Below are positions 1 through 7,705 of a stretch of DNA of 13,767 bases, piece after piece. Numbering within the stretch: position 1 is the first letter of the stretch; every line of letters starts with the position of its first letter. Position numbers and translations under genes: made by a program. The notes under the pieces are model-generated. The model was not told the DNA's origin. It did no database searches and saw nothing but the letters and a program-made list of their open reading frames with translations. This DNA is from Pelagophyceae sp. CCMP2097 (Eukaryota > Sar > Pelagophyceae): assembly GCA_026770575.1 (NCBI GenBank), contig MU657244.1, positions 107,209-120,975 on the forward strand. Direction: 5' to 3'.

Positions 1-1
1 G

Positions 2-1609
2 CCGACGTCCGTGCCTACGTCCCTGCCTACGGTTGTGCCTACGTCCGGGCCGACTGTGACGCCCGTGCCGACGGGGGTGCCGACGTCGGTGCCGACGGCT
101 GGCCCCACCTTGACGCCCGGGCCTTCTTCGGTGCCGACGGCCGCGCCGTCGCCGTCGCCGACCACCGCATTGCCGTCTTCGGTGCCGACCGCAGCGCCGT
201 CTTCGGTGCCGACCGGAGTGCCGACTTCGGCGCCGACTTCGGTGCCGACGGCCGCGCCGACGGCCGTGCCGACGTCCGTGCCGACGTCTGTGCCGACGCC
301 CGTGCCGACGTCCGTGCCGACGGCGGTGCCGACGGCGGTGCCGACTACCGCGCCGACTCCGGTGCCGTCTCAGGTGCCGACGGCGGCGCCGACGGCGGTG
401 CCGACTTCGTTCCCGACGACGGACGTGCCCACGCTGTACCCGACGCCGACGCCGATCATCACCGCCTCGATGACGTTAACCGTACCGTTGGACGGCGTGG
501 ACACCGAATCGTTCAACGGCGAGCAGTTCGCCATAGATGTGTTCCAGCTCGCCGTGGTGACGACCATGGCGGCCGGGGGCGTCAACGTCACCTCCAAGGA
601 AGACGTGGATCAAATCGTGGCCCGGGCCTCCGTCAAGGAGGGCGTGACGGTCGGGAGCTTCATCTCGGTCACGGCCCCCGTCGTCGTCGATGACGAAGAA
701 GAAGCCGAAGCCGTCTTCACCAAGACGAAGTTGCTGGTGATCACTGCTCTGGTAAACGGCGCGTTCGTCGAAACGCTCAAGAAGAGCCAGGCCATTTTAC
801 TGGAAGAAGAAGCCACGCCGAGCTCTAACCGACGCCGAGCGCAAGGTGGGACGTACGACAACGCCGTTGCCCCGGAAGACGCCGCGGAACAAGTTGAAGA
901 AAACTCCGAGAGCGTCGTCCTCCAGCCCACGCCGAGGCCCACACCCGTGCCCACGCCCGCGCCCACGCCGCAGCCCACCGTCTCGCCGACGCCCGCGCCG
1001 TCGGGCGTGCCCACGTCGGTGCCGACGGGCGTGCCCTCGGTCCCGCCGACGCCCGCTCCGACGGGCGTGCCGACGTCGGTGCCGACGGGCGCGCCCTCGG
1101 TCCCGCCGACGTCGGTGCCGACGGGCGCGCCCTCGTTCCCGCCGACGCCCGCGCCGACGGGCAAGCCGACGGCCGCGCCGACTTCGGTGCCGACTTCGGT
1201 GCCGACGGTCGTGCCGACGGCCGCGCCGACGGCGGTGCCGACGGGCGCGCCGACGGCCGCGCCGACGGCGGTGCCGACGGCCGCGCCGACGGCGGTGCCC
1301 ACGTCCGCGCCGACGGCCGCGCCGACCGCGGTGCCGACGGCCGCGCCGACCGCGGTGCCGACGGTCCCGCCGACGTCCGTGCCTACGTCCGTGCCTACGC
1401 TTGTGCCTACGTCCGGGCCGACTGCGACGGCCGCGCCGACGGGGGTGCCGACGTCGGTGCCGACGGCTGGCCCCACCTTGTCGCCCGGGCCTTCTTCGGT
1501 GCCGACGGCGGCGCCGTCGCCGTCGCCGACGTCGTACCCTTCGTACGACACCCCCCAACCGACGTCCGGGCCTACGTCCCTGCCTACGTCCATGCCTATT
1601 CTCATTTAA
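2..1609 (+). CDS. Pro-Thr stalk protein with one embedded globular domain, 5'-partial
   Basis: The frame is open from the left edge (frame of base 2) to TAA at 1607-1609, so the true start lies upstream. About 140 residues of Val/Ala/Ser-Pro-Thr tetrapeptides (a 12-nt DNA unit) precede a non-repetitive domain at roughly nt 460-900. A second Pro-Thr stalk follows, and the protein ends in PTSMPILI. The domain has alternating hydrophobic strands, an acidic VVDDEEEAEAV stretch and an NRRRAQ segment. Its layout recalls the small SEA-like domains set between PT linkers in stramenopile surface proteins; that is family knowledge recalled, not searched. No membrane segment is visible at this end. The role is probably an extracellular or cell-surface stalk, by inference. 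Bases 1-162 recur at 1369-1530, so the gene is probably a chain of such modules. The long antisense frames here are artefacts of the 12-nt repeat. Confidence 0.75.
   Translation, partial: PTSVPTSLPTVVPTSGPTVTPVPTGVPTSVPTAGPTLTPGPSSVPTAAPSPSPTTALPSSVPTAAPSSVPTGVPTSAPTSVPTAAPTAVPTSVPTSVPTPVPTSVPTAVPTAVPTTAPTPVPSQVPTAAPTAVPTSFPTTDVPTLYPTPTPIITASMTLTVPLDGVDTESFNGEQFAIDVFQLAVVTTMAAGGVNVTSKEDVDQIVARASVKEGVTVGSFISVTAPVVVDDEEEAEAVFTKTKLLVITALVNGAFVETLKKSQAILLEEEATPSSNRRRAQGGTYDNAVAPEDAAEQVEENSESVVLQPTPRPTPVPTPAPTPQPTVSPTPAPSGVPTSVPTGVPSVPPTPAPTGVPTSVPTGAPSVPPTSVPTGAPSFPPTPAPTGKPTAAPTSVPTSVPTVVPTAAPTAVPTGAPTAAPTAVPTAAPTAVPTSAPTAAPTAVPTAAPTAVPTVPPTSVPTSVPTLVPTSGPTATAAPTGVPTSVPTAGPTLSPGPSSVPTAAPSPSPTSYPSYDTPQPTSGPTSLPTSMPILI
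11..460 (+). repeat. 12-nt coding minisatellite, first Pro-Thr stalk
   Basis: The DNA is made of degenerate 12-nt units of the type GTGCCGACG plus TCC, GCC or GCG, each coding V/A-P-T-S/A. The proline and threonine codons are nearly fixed and the other two vary. The array breaks at the globular domain and resumes at about 930-1530. Confidence 0.85.
930..1600 (+). repeat. 12-nt coding minisatellite, second Pro-Thr stalk
   Basis: Same 12-nt unit as the first stalk. It opens with a Pro-Thr-Pro variant (PTPRPTPVPTPAPT) and an SVPPTPAPTGVPT higher-order unit. It then passes into AAPTAVPT units and closes with a 162-bp copy of the window's first bases. Confidence 0.85.
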
Positions 1610-1988
1610 TGGGTCGCCAAAGACGCGCTAGACGGCGACGCGCAAAAAAACGACCCCCGCAAGATGTGCCTGGCGTGCGACGCCTTTTTCGACGCGCCGC
1701 GTAAGAACGCGACGACCCCGAGCACCGACGCGCCGCAAAGGCGCGTTCTACCGCATTAACGCGAAGAACCACCCTATAAACATTACTTCGTGCGTACTCA
1801 ATGAGATGCTGAAGCGGCCTCATTCGAGTCAATAGAATTCTTATTAAAGCCTCTCGGCCTCCTCGCGCCGTGGGAACAACAGGAAGTCTTCAAAATTGCT
1901 CTTTTTGGCAATTCAGGCGTTACATTCGCGCAAGTCAGAGTGCATGGAGGCGGTCTCGACGGGCCGTCTGCAAAGTTGCGTTTGGTGG

Positions 1989-2042
1989 GATCCCATCGAG
2001 ATAGGGTACGACCCTGATCCCATCTAGAGAGGGTATCCGACC
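1989..2042 (+). repeat. 27-bp tandem duplication
   Basis: The unit begins GATCCCATC, continues with AGA then AGGGTA, and ends in CGACCC. It occurs at about 1989 and again at 2016 with a few mismatches and a 1-2 base indel. It leads directly into the GGACCC block. Confidence 0.6.
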
Positions 2043-2059
2043 CCAACTCCCAGGCAGGG

Positions 2060-2220
2060 TCGACTAAGGGTCCGCGGGTCCGCGTCTTCGACAAGCCCCG
2101 GACCCGGACCCGCGCGGGCCGAGGCCGGACCCGGCCGTGGGTCCGCTGCCTCGGCCGGACCCGGACCCTCCCTCTCTTGCACGGGTCGGACCCGGACCCT
2201 TTGTCTACCCTGGTCCCGGG
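2060..2220. repeat. GGACCC-rich simple repeat with inverted copies
   Basis: GGACCC/GGGTCC hexamers occur repeatedly in both orientations. GCGGGTCCG at 2074-2082 is the exact reverse complement of CGGACCCGC at 2105-2113, so a 9-bp stem with a 22-nt loop can form. Further GGACCCGG copies follow up to about 2200. Confidence 0.65.
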
Positions 2221-2606
2221 CTCTTTGCGGTCCGACATAGGCGTATAGGGATGCCATTCGCGCGGCCGAACGGCCCCGCGGAACGACGGCGGGAGGAAAG
2301 GCGTGGGGGACATTCGACGGGGTGTACACTGCCCTGAACAGCTCCGGCACTTATCGCGGCATCTCGAGCGAGCGCGCTTGGCCGGCGGCGCACCACAAGG
2401 GCGCTCGTCGCATCCTACAAAGGCGAACCTGGTTCGCCGCCAGGAGCACGCAGGCCTTGGAATGCGTGGCGTGGGTGGGCAAAGTGCGAGGCCAAGTCCA
2501 ACGGTCGGCCAACGCTCCTCAAAAAAGAATGGCGGGTATATTACAAATTGTATTCGAGGTGGCCCCCGATGCTGCACTAGTCGGGGCGGTCTGATAGGCT
2601 CGGGGC

Positions 2607-4043
2607 ATGGGCAACTCGTCGTCCAACGAGAGCGCCGCAGGCGCAGGCAAGGCCGATGCCTCGGTGCGTCCAGATCAGCAGAGGGGCCTCTAGAGTCCAC
2701 CAGCCACGCGCCGCGCCACGCGCCGCGCGCCGCTGCGCCGCGCCGCCGAGAGCGTCGCGAAGAGGCCGCTTTGAAGAGGCCGGTCGGTCCAAAGCGGCCG
2801 GGGCCGTCGTCGTCGTTGGGGCAGTCGCCGGAAAATGCGCCGTTGAGGGCCGGTCTGCGCGCCGATGCCCGCGCCTTCTTCCACGCCCTCTTAGGATTAC
2901 TTCAACTCGAGCGGTTCCGGCTTCGTCAAGCTGCTGCTGACCATGGGGTGCATCACGGGCGGGTTGGACGACGACGACTCGGACGACGACGGTGACATTG
3001 GTGCGCGCCCTTTGCGCCGCGAATCGACAAACAACGCCATCTCGTAGTCGGCGGCCCGCTCGACCCACCGCACCCGTGCGTCTCTCCCCCAGGATGCGGC
3101 GGGCGGTCCGAAGAAGCGGCAGAGGCGACACGCTCCCGGACTCTGGGCTCGACGAAGTCGGACTCGAGGCTCGACGGGGTCGCGGCCACGTACGCCCAGG
3201 CCAACGACGTCGACTTCCACCGCACGCAGCAGGAGTACGTTGCTTCGATTCTGTCGAAAGGGCGCGAGGGCTCTTTAGGAACCAGATGAAACGAAGCGAA
3301 CTCGTTTTCCTCCGAGAGTTCAAGACCATGATGATCGCCGGCTTCAAGCTCATCAAGCACGACGTCTACGGCACCGCCGTGACGCAGACCCTCAGGTCCG
3401 CCGGTCGGAAGAGTGAACGCCCGACTTCTTGAGACGCACGCACGACTTTTTGAAATATAGGCTCACGTCTGATCACAAAACCATCGCGTGCGCCCCGGCC
3501 CGATCCTTTGCCCTTTCACGCTCCTTTAGGTGGGGCCCGACGGAGGCTGGCGACGAGCATACGGTGCCCCTCTATCAAATCGTCGCAGTCTCCAGAGGTG
3601 CGCCAACGGCAACGCCGGGGCCTCCTCATTTTGCGGCAGGCGGCCTCGACCTCGTGCCGCCGGACGTCGACGACCGGTGCCTCGTGCTGGACTGCGACGA
3701 CAACGCCCACGTGCGTCGGTGTATCCTCCTCGAGGCCATTTCCCGCCATTTCCCCGCCATTTCCCCGCCATTTCCCCTCCATTTCCCTCCAAAGGGCCCC
3801 GCGACGGCACGGGCGGGCTGCCCGCGCCGGCCATCTCGCGCCTAGGTCTTCGAGACGGTGGACCGCGAGACGCGGGAGCTCATCGCGGTACGTTGGGGTG
3901 CCGAGAGGGTTTCTCTAATTCGAGAGGCTTACCTTTGAGAGTCGGCCCACACTTTGAAAAGCGCCGCGCCCCCGCCTCTGTACGCGGTGCAACAGGACGG
4001 CTTCGAGCTGCTCCTCGAGCCGGCGCCAACTTCAAACTACTAA
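2607..4043 (+). CDS. Small PH-like domain protein with myristoylation-type N-terminus (8 exons, 213 aa)
   Basis: Exons by reading: 2607-2663, 2895-2991, 3093-3234, 3279-3395, 3530-3597, 3640-3710, 3846-3887, 3996-4043; all joins are GT-AG and keep phase (642 nt). The protein starts MGNSSS, a good N-myristoylation context. It has a short hydrophobic patch with Cys38 and an acidic run DDDDSDDD at 44-51. Residues about 112-207 look like a PH fold: FKLIKHDVYG (strands 1-2), TVPLYQIVAVSRG (the usual 'IPL..I..V..G' strand), RCLVLDC, then VFETVDRETRELIADGFELLL as the closing helix. Likely role: membrane-associated phosphoinositide or protein binding, by inference. The 42-nt intron at 3598-3639 is optional, since retaining it adds 14 codons in frame. 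The PH assignment is by pattern only; the exon chain is more secure than the function. Confidence 0.65.
3738..3790 (+). repeat. 11-bp microsatellite in an intron of the PH-like gene
   Basis: About five copies of CCATTTCCCCG and close variants lie in the intron at 3711-3845. The copies also read through as an open frame, which extends an artefactual ORF. Confidence 0.75.
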
Positions 4044-4483
4044 ATTATTGCCAGTCGTATTGCCCTGCCCATACGTATTGCCCATATTCACTGGTTTGAA
4101 CTGGTGCGCATCGTGCGCATCGTCCCCCAATGCCCCATCGCCCCCGATGGCATCATTCCCCGCGATACGGACCACCCCCGCGAAAACGCGGGACGGCGGG
4201 CGCGACGGCGGACGAGGCGGGGGGCTCGAAGGACCCGGGAGGGCCCGTGGCGCTTACGCCCTCGGCAAAGGCGCGCCCTCGGCCGACGCGGCCCCGCGGA
4301 GCATCCGGCACGACGTTGAGTGGGAGCTCCCTGGCTCCAAGCGGCCGCGCGTCCGGCCGCGGCGTCGCTCGAGCGGACGCGGCGTACGTAGTAACAAATT
4401 CAAACCTGCAGGGAAACCCGCAACCGATCGCCCTGTTTAGCGATATACCCCCCTTCGACGCGTCACGCCACGCCCGGGCGGCC
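4044..4483. other. Intergenic spacer upstream of sideroflexin
   Basis: No gene was recognised. CGTATTGCCC occurs twice, 18 bp apart (4056-4065 and 4074-4083), in the AT-richest part. GTGCGCATC is tandemly repeated just after. The rest is GC-rich, with no TATA box I would trust. The sideroflexin frame stays open upstream to an ATG at 4130, but that extension is low-complexity and lacks family similarity. Confidence 0.5.
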
Positions 4484-5794
4484 ATGGCTGAGGTACCGCC
4501 GTTCCGATCCGGCCCGCGGTTCTCGCCGGAGACGTTTGCTGGAAGGTTGCGGAACATCGCTTTGCAACTCAACCCGGCATCACTTTTCGTGTCCGATGCA
4601 GACGTAGACAAAGCCTGCGCTCTGCTCAAGTCCCACAAGGCCGGCCTTTCAACTGCGACGGACGCCGAGCTCTGGTCCGCGGCGGAGCTCAAGGGGGCGA
4701 GATGCCATCCGGATACGGGCGAAAAGATATTCCTCCCGCTTTGTTTCGCCTGTTTCGGCCCGGCCCAACCCCCGATCATCGCGAAGACCCGCGCCCATCA
4801 GAGACCAGAACACCGACACGGGGTACACACAGGGACTCCCGGCCGAGAGAGCTTCGTTTGGAGGCGTGGAGCGCGTGTTGGGAGGCGTGTGGCCCTTTTC
4901 GACGCCTATCACCATCTGCCGCCGTAGGTCGGCATGTTGTGGCCCGGCGGCTCCGCGCTGAACCAGGCGGTGTGGCAGTTTGTCAACCAGACGTACAACT
5001 CGGCCATCTTCTTTGCCAACAAAAACAAGTCGAGCGAGGTCCCTTTCGAGATTCCTGATGACTCGGGCGGCCTTTCAAGGCAACCCATCGAACTCGGCCT
5101 GTAGGTCTCGGACGCGGACGCGCTGGTCTCCTCCGGGGCGGCGGTGGCCACTTCCATCGGCCTCGGCGTGGGGTTTACGAAGATGGGCCAGTCGATCAAG
5201 CATCCGCGCTGGGGGCCACTGGTGGCAGGGTGGGCCGGCTTCGCAGGATGCGTTGGTGCGTCGATGACCGGAGAGGCCCGCGTCACCCGCTTTGCGATCC
5301 TCCTCTAGGCGCGGGGTGCGCCTCCCTCCTCCTCATGCGCAAAGACGAGCTGTACAACGGCGTAAACGTCTCCGACGCAAACGGTCTGGTGCACGGCAAG
5401 TCCAAGGTGGCGGCGCAAGAGGGCATCGCAAAGTGCTGCGTTTCCAGAGTGGTCTGGAACATCCCAGCCACGGGGATGACGCCTTTGATCCTTTTGAAGT
5501 GGCATGCCACCCCAGCATGCATCGCGCTGCCCATGCCGGCAAAGCTCGCGGTCGACACGGTCATCATCTCCATCGGGCTCGTGGTCGGGCTCTTTCCGGG
5601 GCAGGCTCTCTTCTCTCAAAACGTGCGTCTCCGGAAAGCCGGTACTAATAGGACTCACACGGCGCAGTCGACGGCAATCGACCCCGTTTTCATAGGCGTC
5701 CGTGCCGCTGGACCGCATCGAGCCCGAGTTCCGCGGCTGCCTCACCGAGAAAGGGGAGCCCGTGACGGAGTTTTTCTACAACAAGGGCTTGTAA
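4484..5794 (+). CDS. SFXN: Sideroflexin, mitochondrial inner-membrane amino-acid carrier (5 exons, 323 aa)
   Basis: Exons: 4484-4780, 4928-5038, 5105-5255, 5309-5622, 5696-5794; 972 nt, phases consistent. The family moves small neutral amino acids such as serine across the mitochondrial inner membrane. Hallmarks seen: HPDTGEK at residues 75-81, then an FLPLCFACFGP stretch, WQFVNQTYNSA (family WQWINQSFNA), GAAVATSIGL, LLLMRKDELYNGV (family PLMRQREL), hydrophobic membrane segments, and the terminal YNKGL (animal proteins end YFNKGL). The length matches the usual 320-325 aa. ATG 4484 was chosen because residues from there align with the family N-terminus. Intron 1 is odd: alignment and length favour a GC donor at 4781, whereas the nearest in-phase GT (4823) would insert 14 residues into the first membrane region. 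The intron at 5623-5695 carries a TACTAAT branch-point-like motif. Confidence 0.9.
4781..4927 (+). other. Probable GC-AG intron (donor GCGAAG) in sideroflexin
   Basis: The exon ends in ATC ATC and the intron starts GCGAAG and ends CCGTAG. Splicing here gives an ungapped family-like join (PPII|VGML) and a 323-aa product. The canonical alternative, GTACAC at 4823, is also in phase but adds 14 charged residues. Confidence 0.6.
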
Positions 5795-5944
5795 CAGGCT
5801 CTCGCAAAGGGCTCAAATGTTTACGCAACGCCGCAATCTTGGGGAGCTGGCCCCTCCGCCCTATCGGGTTCACCACGTGTACTCGCAGGCGTACATCTGC
5901 AGAAGCTGCTCGACTTTGTCCTTGTTGTTGTGCTGGGCATACCT

Positions 5945-6034
5945 GGTATTTTGTGGTATTTCAGGGCCATACGAGGTATTTTGTGGCATTTCAGGGCCAT
6001 ACGAGGTATTTTGTGGCATTTCAGGGCCATACGA
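5945..6034 (+). repeat. 30-bp tandem repeat, three copies
   Basis: Three adjacent 30-bp units at 5945-5974, 5975-6004 and 6005-6034, each starting GGTATTTTGTGG and ending GGGCCATACGA. Copies 2 and 3 are identical; copy 1 has one T-for-C change. A fourth start (GGTCTTT) follows and degenerates. It begins 150 bp after the sideroflexin stop, so it may lie in that gene's 3' UTR. Confidence 0.92.
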
Positions 6035-6049
6035 GGTCTTTCCGGTCTT

Positions 6050-6340
6050 CATCCGGGACCGCGTCTTCATCCCGTCCACGGCCCCCCGAGGACTGCCCCA
6101 ACAAGGATCGTTTGGGGTCCGTCGTCTCCGGACCGTCCACGGCCCCCCGAGGGCCGTACGAGGGCCGTCTCGGTCCGTCTCCGGACCTTAGTAGGGCAGT
6201 CTCCGGCCCCTGTCCGTCTCCGAGGGACCGGGCTCCGTCAAAGGGTCGCACGAGCCCGGTCTGTCGAGGATTGTCGAGGACCGCAGAGGGTCCCTGTCCG
6301 ACCAAGCGTCGCACGGGGCCTCTCAAAGGGCCGTCCTCTC
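6050..6340. repeat. Degenerate 10-bp-period repeat, first block
   Basis: GGACCGTC/GAGGGCC-type elements recur at steps close to ten bases, for example CTGTCGAGGA, TTGTCGAGGA, CCGCAGAGGG near 6261-6290. More degenerate than the block at 7250-7640, but the same words. A weaker continuation runs from about 6640 to 6790. Confidence 0.65.
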
Positions 6341-6801
6341 GACCGTCGCCACCCGTCGGGTGGGGGTGGCCGCGCGGTCCGCCTCGGGTCCAGAGACGAC
6401 CTCTTTCGGGGGGACCGCTCAAGAGTCCCAGAAAGCTTCCTCTGTCCACGGCTGCCTCGAGCCGCAACTCGGTCTCCACTCGGCCGCATAAGGGCCCGCA
6501 AGCGCGGAGTCCCACCTTTTGGAGCCGCACCGGCTTTGCTTTGGGTCGCCGACTGCACATTCCCGCAGCAAAGCCAACTCGTTCAACCCCGGGCCGCCGT
6601 GCGCCCGGCGCGTCTGCAAAAGCTCCGGGTGGCGACGGTAGAAATGGGACCCTCGAATGGGACCGTACGAGGTCCCGCCTCAAGGACCGTACAAGGCCCC
6701 TATCAGGACCGTCAGGGAACCGATCGTACAAGGATCCGCCAATGGGGCCGTCCAAGTGCCCGTCTAAAAACCCGTCGAGGAGACGGGAGAAGAGCCCGTA
6801 G

Positions 6802-6872
6802 AAGGGCCCGTCTCCACGACCATACAAGGGCCCGTCTCCATGACCATACAAGGGCCCGTCTCCATGACCTTT
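6802..6872 (+). repeat. 24-bp tandem repeat, about three copies
   Basis: The unit AAGGGCCCGTCTCC[A]YGACCATAC starts at 6802, 6826 and 6850. The first copy has ACGACC where the others have ATGACC. The third breaks off into TTTGAGGCCCGTCTCC. Confidence 0.88.
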
Positions 6873-7249
6873 GAGGCCCGTCTCCAGGACGCGTCAAAGG
6901 GGCCGTAGAGGAGACAACACGAGGGATCGTCTCCAGGACGTACCATGTTGGAGACGGTACGTCACGGGGGCTTTGGTACGGAGATCCGGGCCGGTCACTT
7001 TTCTCGCCCACGCCCCAGCGCGCAGCCCTGCCGCCCAAAGGCTCCGCCTCTGATGCGCCTCTGACGCCGTCGTAGACCAGACCGTTTGCCTTTGGGCGCG
7101 GCGGCGTGCCATAAAGCGTTGTTTTGGTCGTTATCCACAATTTTGATATTCGCGCCAGCCTACGAATTTGGGTGGAACGCTGGTGCTTAAACCGCACTGG
7201 GACCACCAGGGAGCGCCCGGCAAAGGACGGAGTCTCGGGCGCCTCTGAG

Positions 7250-7640
7250 GACGGTCAAAACCCGCAGAGGACCGTCCGGGACTGCGTCGGGACGGCCGGG
7301 ACCGTCGAGGGCCGCAGAGGATCGTTCAGGACCACAGAGTCCCGAAGAGGCCGTCTAGGACTGCACATGACCGCAGAGGGCCGCGTAGGACCGTCGAGGA
7401 CCATCTGGGACCATCTGGGACCGTCTAGGATAGAAGGAGACCCCAGGAGACCCCAGAGGGCCGTCGAGGACCGCCAAGGGCCATCTCGGTCCGTACAGGA
7501 CTGCGCAGGACCGTAGAGGGCCGTAGAGGACCATCTGGGACCGTAAGAGACCGACCCTCTCTGAGGACCGTCGAGGTCCGCACAAGACCGTGTCGGACCG
7601 TGTCGGACCTTCGAGGCCCGTAGACGACCACAGAGCACTG
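7250..7640. repeat. Decamer array (10-bp period), about 39 units
   Basis: The sequence reads in register as ten-base words of the type GGACCGTCGA, GGACCATCTG, GGGCCGTAGA and GGACCGCAGA for almost 400 bp. Consensus is about G-G-A/G-C-C-G-T-C/A-K-A. Phase holds over long stretches with one or two slips. The lack of stop codons in several frames is a by-product of the repeat. It reaches to about 65 bp from the last ankyrin exon. Confidence 0.88.
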
Positions 7641-7705
7641 CTGGCCAAGGCAACGGACTCTCTCGAGGACTCTTCGAGCGCCTCGCGAGGACACGGCCGC
7701 CGCAC

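Larger units (their letters stand above)
1610..2606. other. Intergenic stretch between stalk protein and PH-like gene
   Basis: No gene was recognised. Directly after the stalk-protein stop the same frame stays open for 49 codons (1610-1756) and ends at TAA 1757-1759; its composition is mixed and protein-like. A 27-bp unit starting GATCCCATC occurs twice (from 1989 and 2016). Then comes a GGACCC-rich block (about 2060-2220). A 17-bp near-perfect palindrome lies at 2422-2438 (GGCGAACC-T-GGTTCGCC). A short AT-rich patch with TATATTA lies about 70 bp upstream of the next gene's ATG and could be part of its promoter. Confidence 0.5.
5795..7705. other. Minisatellite-rich intergenic block without a recognised gene
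   Basis: About 1.9 kb between the sideroflexin stop and the last ankyrin exon. It contains a 30-bp triplet, a 24-bp triplet and two stretches of 10-bp-period repeat, listed separately. The long open frames on both strands here come from the repeats. The 6960-7200 part is non-repetitive but shows no family motif I recognise. Confidence 0.7.

Noticed and set aside
610..1605. Long minus-strand open frame across the Pro-Thr gene (GVDVGT-type repeats)
   Set aside because: It is the mirror of the 12-nt plus-strand repeat. The plus strand alone carries a non-repetitive domain with protein-like composition.
846..1631. Arg/Pro-rich plus-strand frame inside the stalk gene
   Set aside because: Frame-shifted shadow of the same repeat; no domain and no independent start context.
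2303..2995. 230-codon plus-strand frame upstream of and over the PH-like gene start
   Set aside because: Different frame from the exon chain that is consistent in phase; Arg-rich and motif-free.
5945..6034. CRISPR-like array from the 30-bp units
   Set aside because: The units are directly adjacent, without spacers, in a eukaryotic context.
5230..6801. 523-codon plus-strand open frame starting in sideroflexin
   Set aside because: Only 5309-5622 is real (sideroflexin exon 4). The rest runs through an intron, out of frame past the last exon and into stop-poor repeats.
5930..6874. 314-codon frame through the repeats, with RARLHDH triplets
   Set aside because: Translation of the 30-bp, 10-bp and 24-bp repeats; both strands are equally open.
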